Positions 62,252-64,000 of a stretch of DNA of 64,000 nucleotides are shown here, piece after piece; position 1 is the stretch's first letter; each line of letters starts with the position of its first letter. The position numbers were made by a program, and so were the translations under genes. The notes beneath the pieces were generated by a model. It was not told where the DNA came from. It did no database searches and worked only from the letters and a program-made list of their open reading frames with translations. The DNA comes from Bacteroidota bacterium (lineage in GTDB: Bacteria; Bacteroidota; Bacteroidia; Flavobacteriales; Weeksellaceae): assembly GCA_023423715.1 (NCBI GenBank), contig JAFAFC010000013.1, positions 1-64,000 of the forward strand. The letters are read 5' to 3'.

Positions 62252-62812
62252 TTAAAAATTAAACCTTAATCCCACACCTGCGGATGGTCGGAATTGCTCT
62301 AAGTCCGTACCCCAAAATACTTTTGTGCGTCCTTGCAGGATTAAAACAAAACGGTCTGATAGATATGTTTCAAGAGTGAGCCGTCCACCAGCTCCGTAGA
62401 TGAAGTTATCCTCGCTCAAAATCTTTGCTCCGTCATACAACATCGCTTCGCCACGATTGATGCTTTCATAACCGACCACACCTGTTATTCCGAAGTTCAG
62501 TGTGATGTTTTTACGGGCATCACCCAACAGAAAGAAACTGTAACCGCCTTCGGCAGTATAAGTTTCCTGCGGTATGCGGAGGTCTTTATAATTGTGGTAT
62601 TGGTGCGTGTATTCCAATGCCCAAAGCTGGTAGTTCCCGTTTTTACCGTTCACGGTCATTCCGATATTGAGGTAATAATCATTACCGATTTTATCATCGG
62701 ACAGTATTCCTGTGCTTATTTCCAATCCTTTCTGTTTTGGGAGCATTCTTTGTGCCTGTGTAACCGTCATGGCCATCAAAATGAACATCACGGTATAGAT
62801 ATACTTTTTCAT
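62252..62812 (-). CDS. traO: TraO-type conjugal transfer protein
   Basis: The 186-residue protein has a signal peptide (about 1-20, ends TQAQ) and a beta-barrel-like outer-membrane sequence (TAEGGYSFFLLGDARKNITLN, then GGRLTLETYLSDRFVL and RPSAGVGLRFNF at the C-terminus). TraO proteins are outer-membrane components of the mating apparatus. It starts 20 bp after traN and is followed by traQ. Confidence 0.9.
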   Translation of the reverse strand: MKKYIYTVMFILMAMTVTQAQRMLPKQKGLEISTGILSDDKIGNDYYLNIGMTVNGKNGNYQLWALEYTHQYHNYKDLRIPQETYTAEGGYSFFLLGDARKNITLNFGITGVVGYESINRGEAMLYDGAKILSEDNFIYGAGGRLTLETYLSDRFVLILQGRTKVFWGTDLEQFRPSAGVGLRFNF

Positions 62813-62832
62813 ATTATTGCATTAAAATGTTA

Positions 62833-63726
62833 TTAAAATTTTAGGTGCATATCGTTTATCAAACGAGCTTTTATCAAATCCGAATTTTCTACCTGCAAAG
62901 TTTGATGTCTGCCACCGTTCTTCTCGAAAATCTCAATCAACAGTACCTTGTCATCGGCAATGGTAAATTGGTCTAACAGGAATACGTTTTGTTCGGTTAG
63001 TTTTCCGCCAATCTCGTCCAAAGGCTTGTAAGTTCTGAGGGGTATCATAGGGCGTTCTTGTACCACAGTACGTTTGGCTACCTTTTTATCTACTACTTTG
63101 AAATTGATAAAATCAATCTGGAAAGGCACATTGGTTTTATTTCTCAATTCCGTATGGAAATAGTATTTGCCGTTGTGAATGTAAATTCCTTTCAAAATAA
63201 ACTGTATGCCGAAACTTTTTGCCCCAATGTGCTTTACAATACGCTTATCATTTTTGTAAATCGTTTCCAAAAGCAATCCTGCCAACGAAGGCGAATTATT
63301 GCCCAACTCTTCAAAAAGCACATCGTTACCGTTAGCTTTATCAACTGCCTTTTGCATTGTGAGTAGGTCGTAACTCATTGCCTCTGGGTAAGAACTGTAA
63401 TAGACATTGAAACTGTAAAAACGTCCGTCATTGGTAATGACCGAAAAATTGGTTTCAGGTTCGAAATCCCTTACCGTTGCTTTTACACGCAACACGTTTT
63501 CCGCATCTTCTGCTTTTCCTGCAATTAGATATTCGCTTCCCAAATCCACATAACGGATAGCGGTCGGAAAAATCAAGTGCGAAGTTTTATCGTAGGTAAC
63601 TTCCATTTTATACGGTTCTATCTTGCCTAATGCAAGCGGAGTTCTGATGCTGTCTTGTGCAAAAGATTGTACGGCAAAGCCGAGTATCAGGGCAATTGCC
63701 CAAAAGGTTTTTAAATGATTTTTCAT
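62833..63726 (-). CDS. traN: TraN-type conjugative transposon protein
   Basis: This is a mating-pair component of the DUF4138/TraN family. The 297-residue protein has a signal peptide (about 1-23) and an envelope-type domain. Conserved-looking HLIFPTAIRYVDLGSEYLIAGK lies near the front, typical of VirB9-like proteins in these elements. It starts 24 bp after the end of traM. Confidence 0.9.
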   Translation of the reverse strand: MKNHLKTFWAIALILGFAVQSFAQDSIRTPLALGKIEPYKMEVTYDKTSHLIFPTAIRYVDLGSEYLIAGKAEDAENVLRVKATVRDFEPETNFSVITNDGRFYSFNVYYSSYPEAMSYDLLTMQKAVDKANGNDVLFEELGNNSPSLAGLLLETIYKNDKRIVKHIGAKSFGIQFILKGIYIHNGKYYFHTELRNKTNVPFQIDFINFKVVDKKVAKRTVVQERPMIPLRTYKPLDEIGGKLTEQNVFLLDQFTIADDKVLLIEIFEKNGGRHQTLQVENSDLIKARLINDMHLKF

Positions 63727-63750
63727 TATTAAAATTATTTGAGTTCAACA

Positions 63751-64000
63751 TTATTTTTTAGATACCAAGAAGACTTGATATCCTGCTTTCAGCGTAACTT
63801 TTGGGGTTCTTACCTTTTTGGCGAAGTAGCCCGAAATTCCCTGTACCACGCCACGACTAAGGTCTGCTGCAACCTGCTGTCCAGCATTTTGCGTGAGCAT
63901 TACGCTTGTTCCGCCTGTCTGGCTCATATTGCCTGCCATTTCAGTAAGGGCATTCATTTCGGGCGAATAAGGAACGTACAAGCCTTGCTGTCCGTCCAAA
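63751..64000 (-). CDS. traM: TraM conjugative transposon protein, C-terminal part (cut by window edge)
   Basis: Only the last 82 codons are visible; the start lies beyond 64000. The end GYQVFLVSKK and the upstream MTQNAGQQVAADLSRGVVQGISGYFAKK fit the C-terminus of Bacteroidota TraM, a VirB10-like channel protein. It is the first visible gene of the leftward transfer operon, so the rest of the conjugation machinery should lie to the right. Confidence 0.85.
   Translation of the reverse strand, partial: LDGQQGLYVPYSPEMNALTEMAGNMSQTGGTSVMLTQNAGQQVAADLSRGVVQGISGYFAKKVRTPKVTLKAGYQVFLVSKK

Noticed and set aside
1..64000. tRNA, rRNA or CRISPR arrays
   Set aside because: I saw no tRNA-like T-loop with a paired acceptor, no rRNA stretch and no regularly spaced repeats; small RNAs could still be missed without a covariance search.

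Overview
The window looks like Flavobacteriia (Bacteroidota) DNA, probably Weeksellaceae or a close relative; the genus cannot be settled by eye. The support is AT-rich sequence, TTG/TAnnTTTG promoter elements with few Shine-Dalgarno sites, a glgBAC operon, Bacteroidota-type lipoprotein and Tra proteins, and a PRTRC cassette. There are two parts: an ordinary chromosomal segment (1 to about 35.35 kb) and the left part of an integrative conjugative element, ICE (about 35.4 kb to the right edge, which cuts through traM).

Chromosomal part. A FabH-type synthase (68-1090) and a CorA-type channel (1218-2120) are followed by a leftward TetR-TolC-HlyD-EmrB tripartite efflux operon (2167-6828). A divergent SDR/aldehyde dehydrogenase pair, a secreted thioredoxin-like protein, and a rightward run of lipid A-type acyltransferase, GT2 glycosyltransferase and DEDDh exonuclease come next. 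ApaG, the 2-oxoglutarate dehydrogenase E2/E1 pair (transcribed sucA then odhB), an SRPBCC membrane protein and glgB-glgA-glgC are all leftward. From 23 to 32 kb a rightward block holds a CBM-esterase, an M17 aminopeptidase and then a compact set of amide-bond-forming enzymes: ATP-grasp, alpha/beta hydrolase, ATP-grasp, YbdK-type carboxylate-amine ligase, class I glutamine amidotransferase and a third ATP-grasp-like protein. This set looks like a pathway making an unknown peptide or amide. A FUSC transporter, a phosphopantetheinyl transferase and a small membrane protein close the segment.

ICE part. The tyrosine integrase (35601-36850) is broken by one missing base. It is followed by SSB, DUF932, YubB-like and small proteins, then a PRTRC cassette (E, C, an F-like protein, B, ThiF); the E gene also lacks one base near its start. 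A structured non-coding stretch (43664-44140) with a terminator and an orphan promoter leads into metal and oxyanion cargo: SulP, ArsR, then DUF6428-DoxX-ChrA-metallophosphoesterase-GcvH-ACR3, and leftward NhaA. Similar palindrome-like sequences before arsR, the DUF6428 gene and nhaA suggest one ArsR regulon. An IS110-family element (51883-52962) lies beside this cargo. Beyond it are a DUF1905 protein, an unrecognised protein, a receiver-domain protein with a structured leader, and two coupled helix-turn-helix genes.

Next is the best candidate for an undescribed system. Two overlapping genes (56313-60565) encode an unrecognised 533-residue protein and an 883-residue protein with two phospholipase D-type HxK/GSxN motifs. 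Facing them is a HEPN-type TIGR02391 protein. The window ends in the conjugation operon traM-traN-traO-traQ, transcribed leftward. I saw no tRNA, rRNA or CRISPR array.
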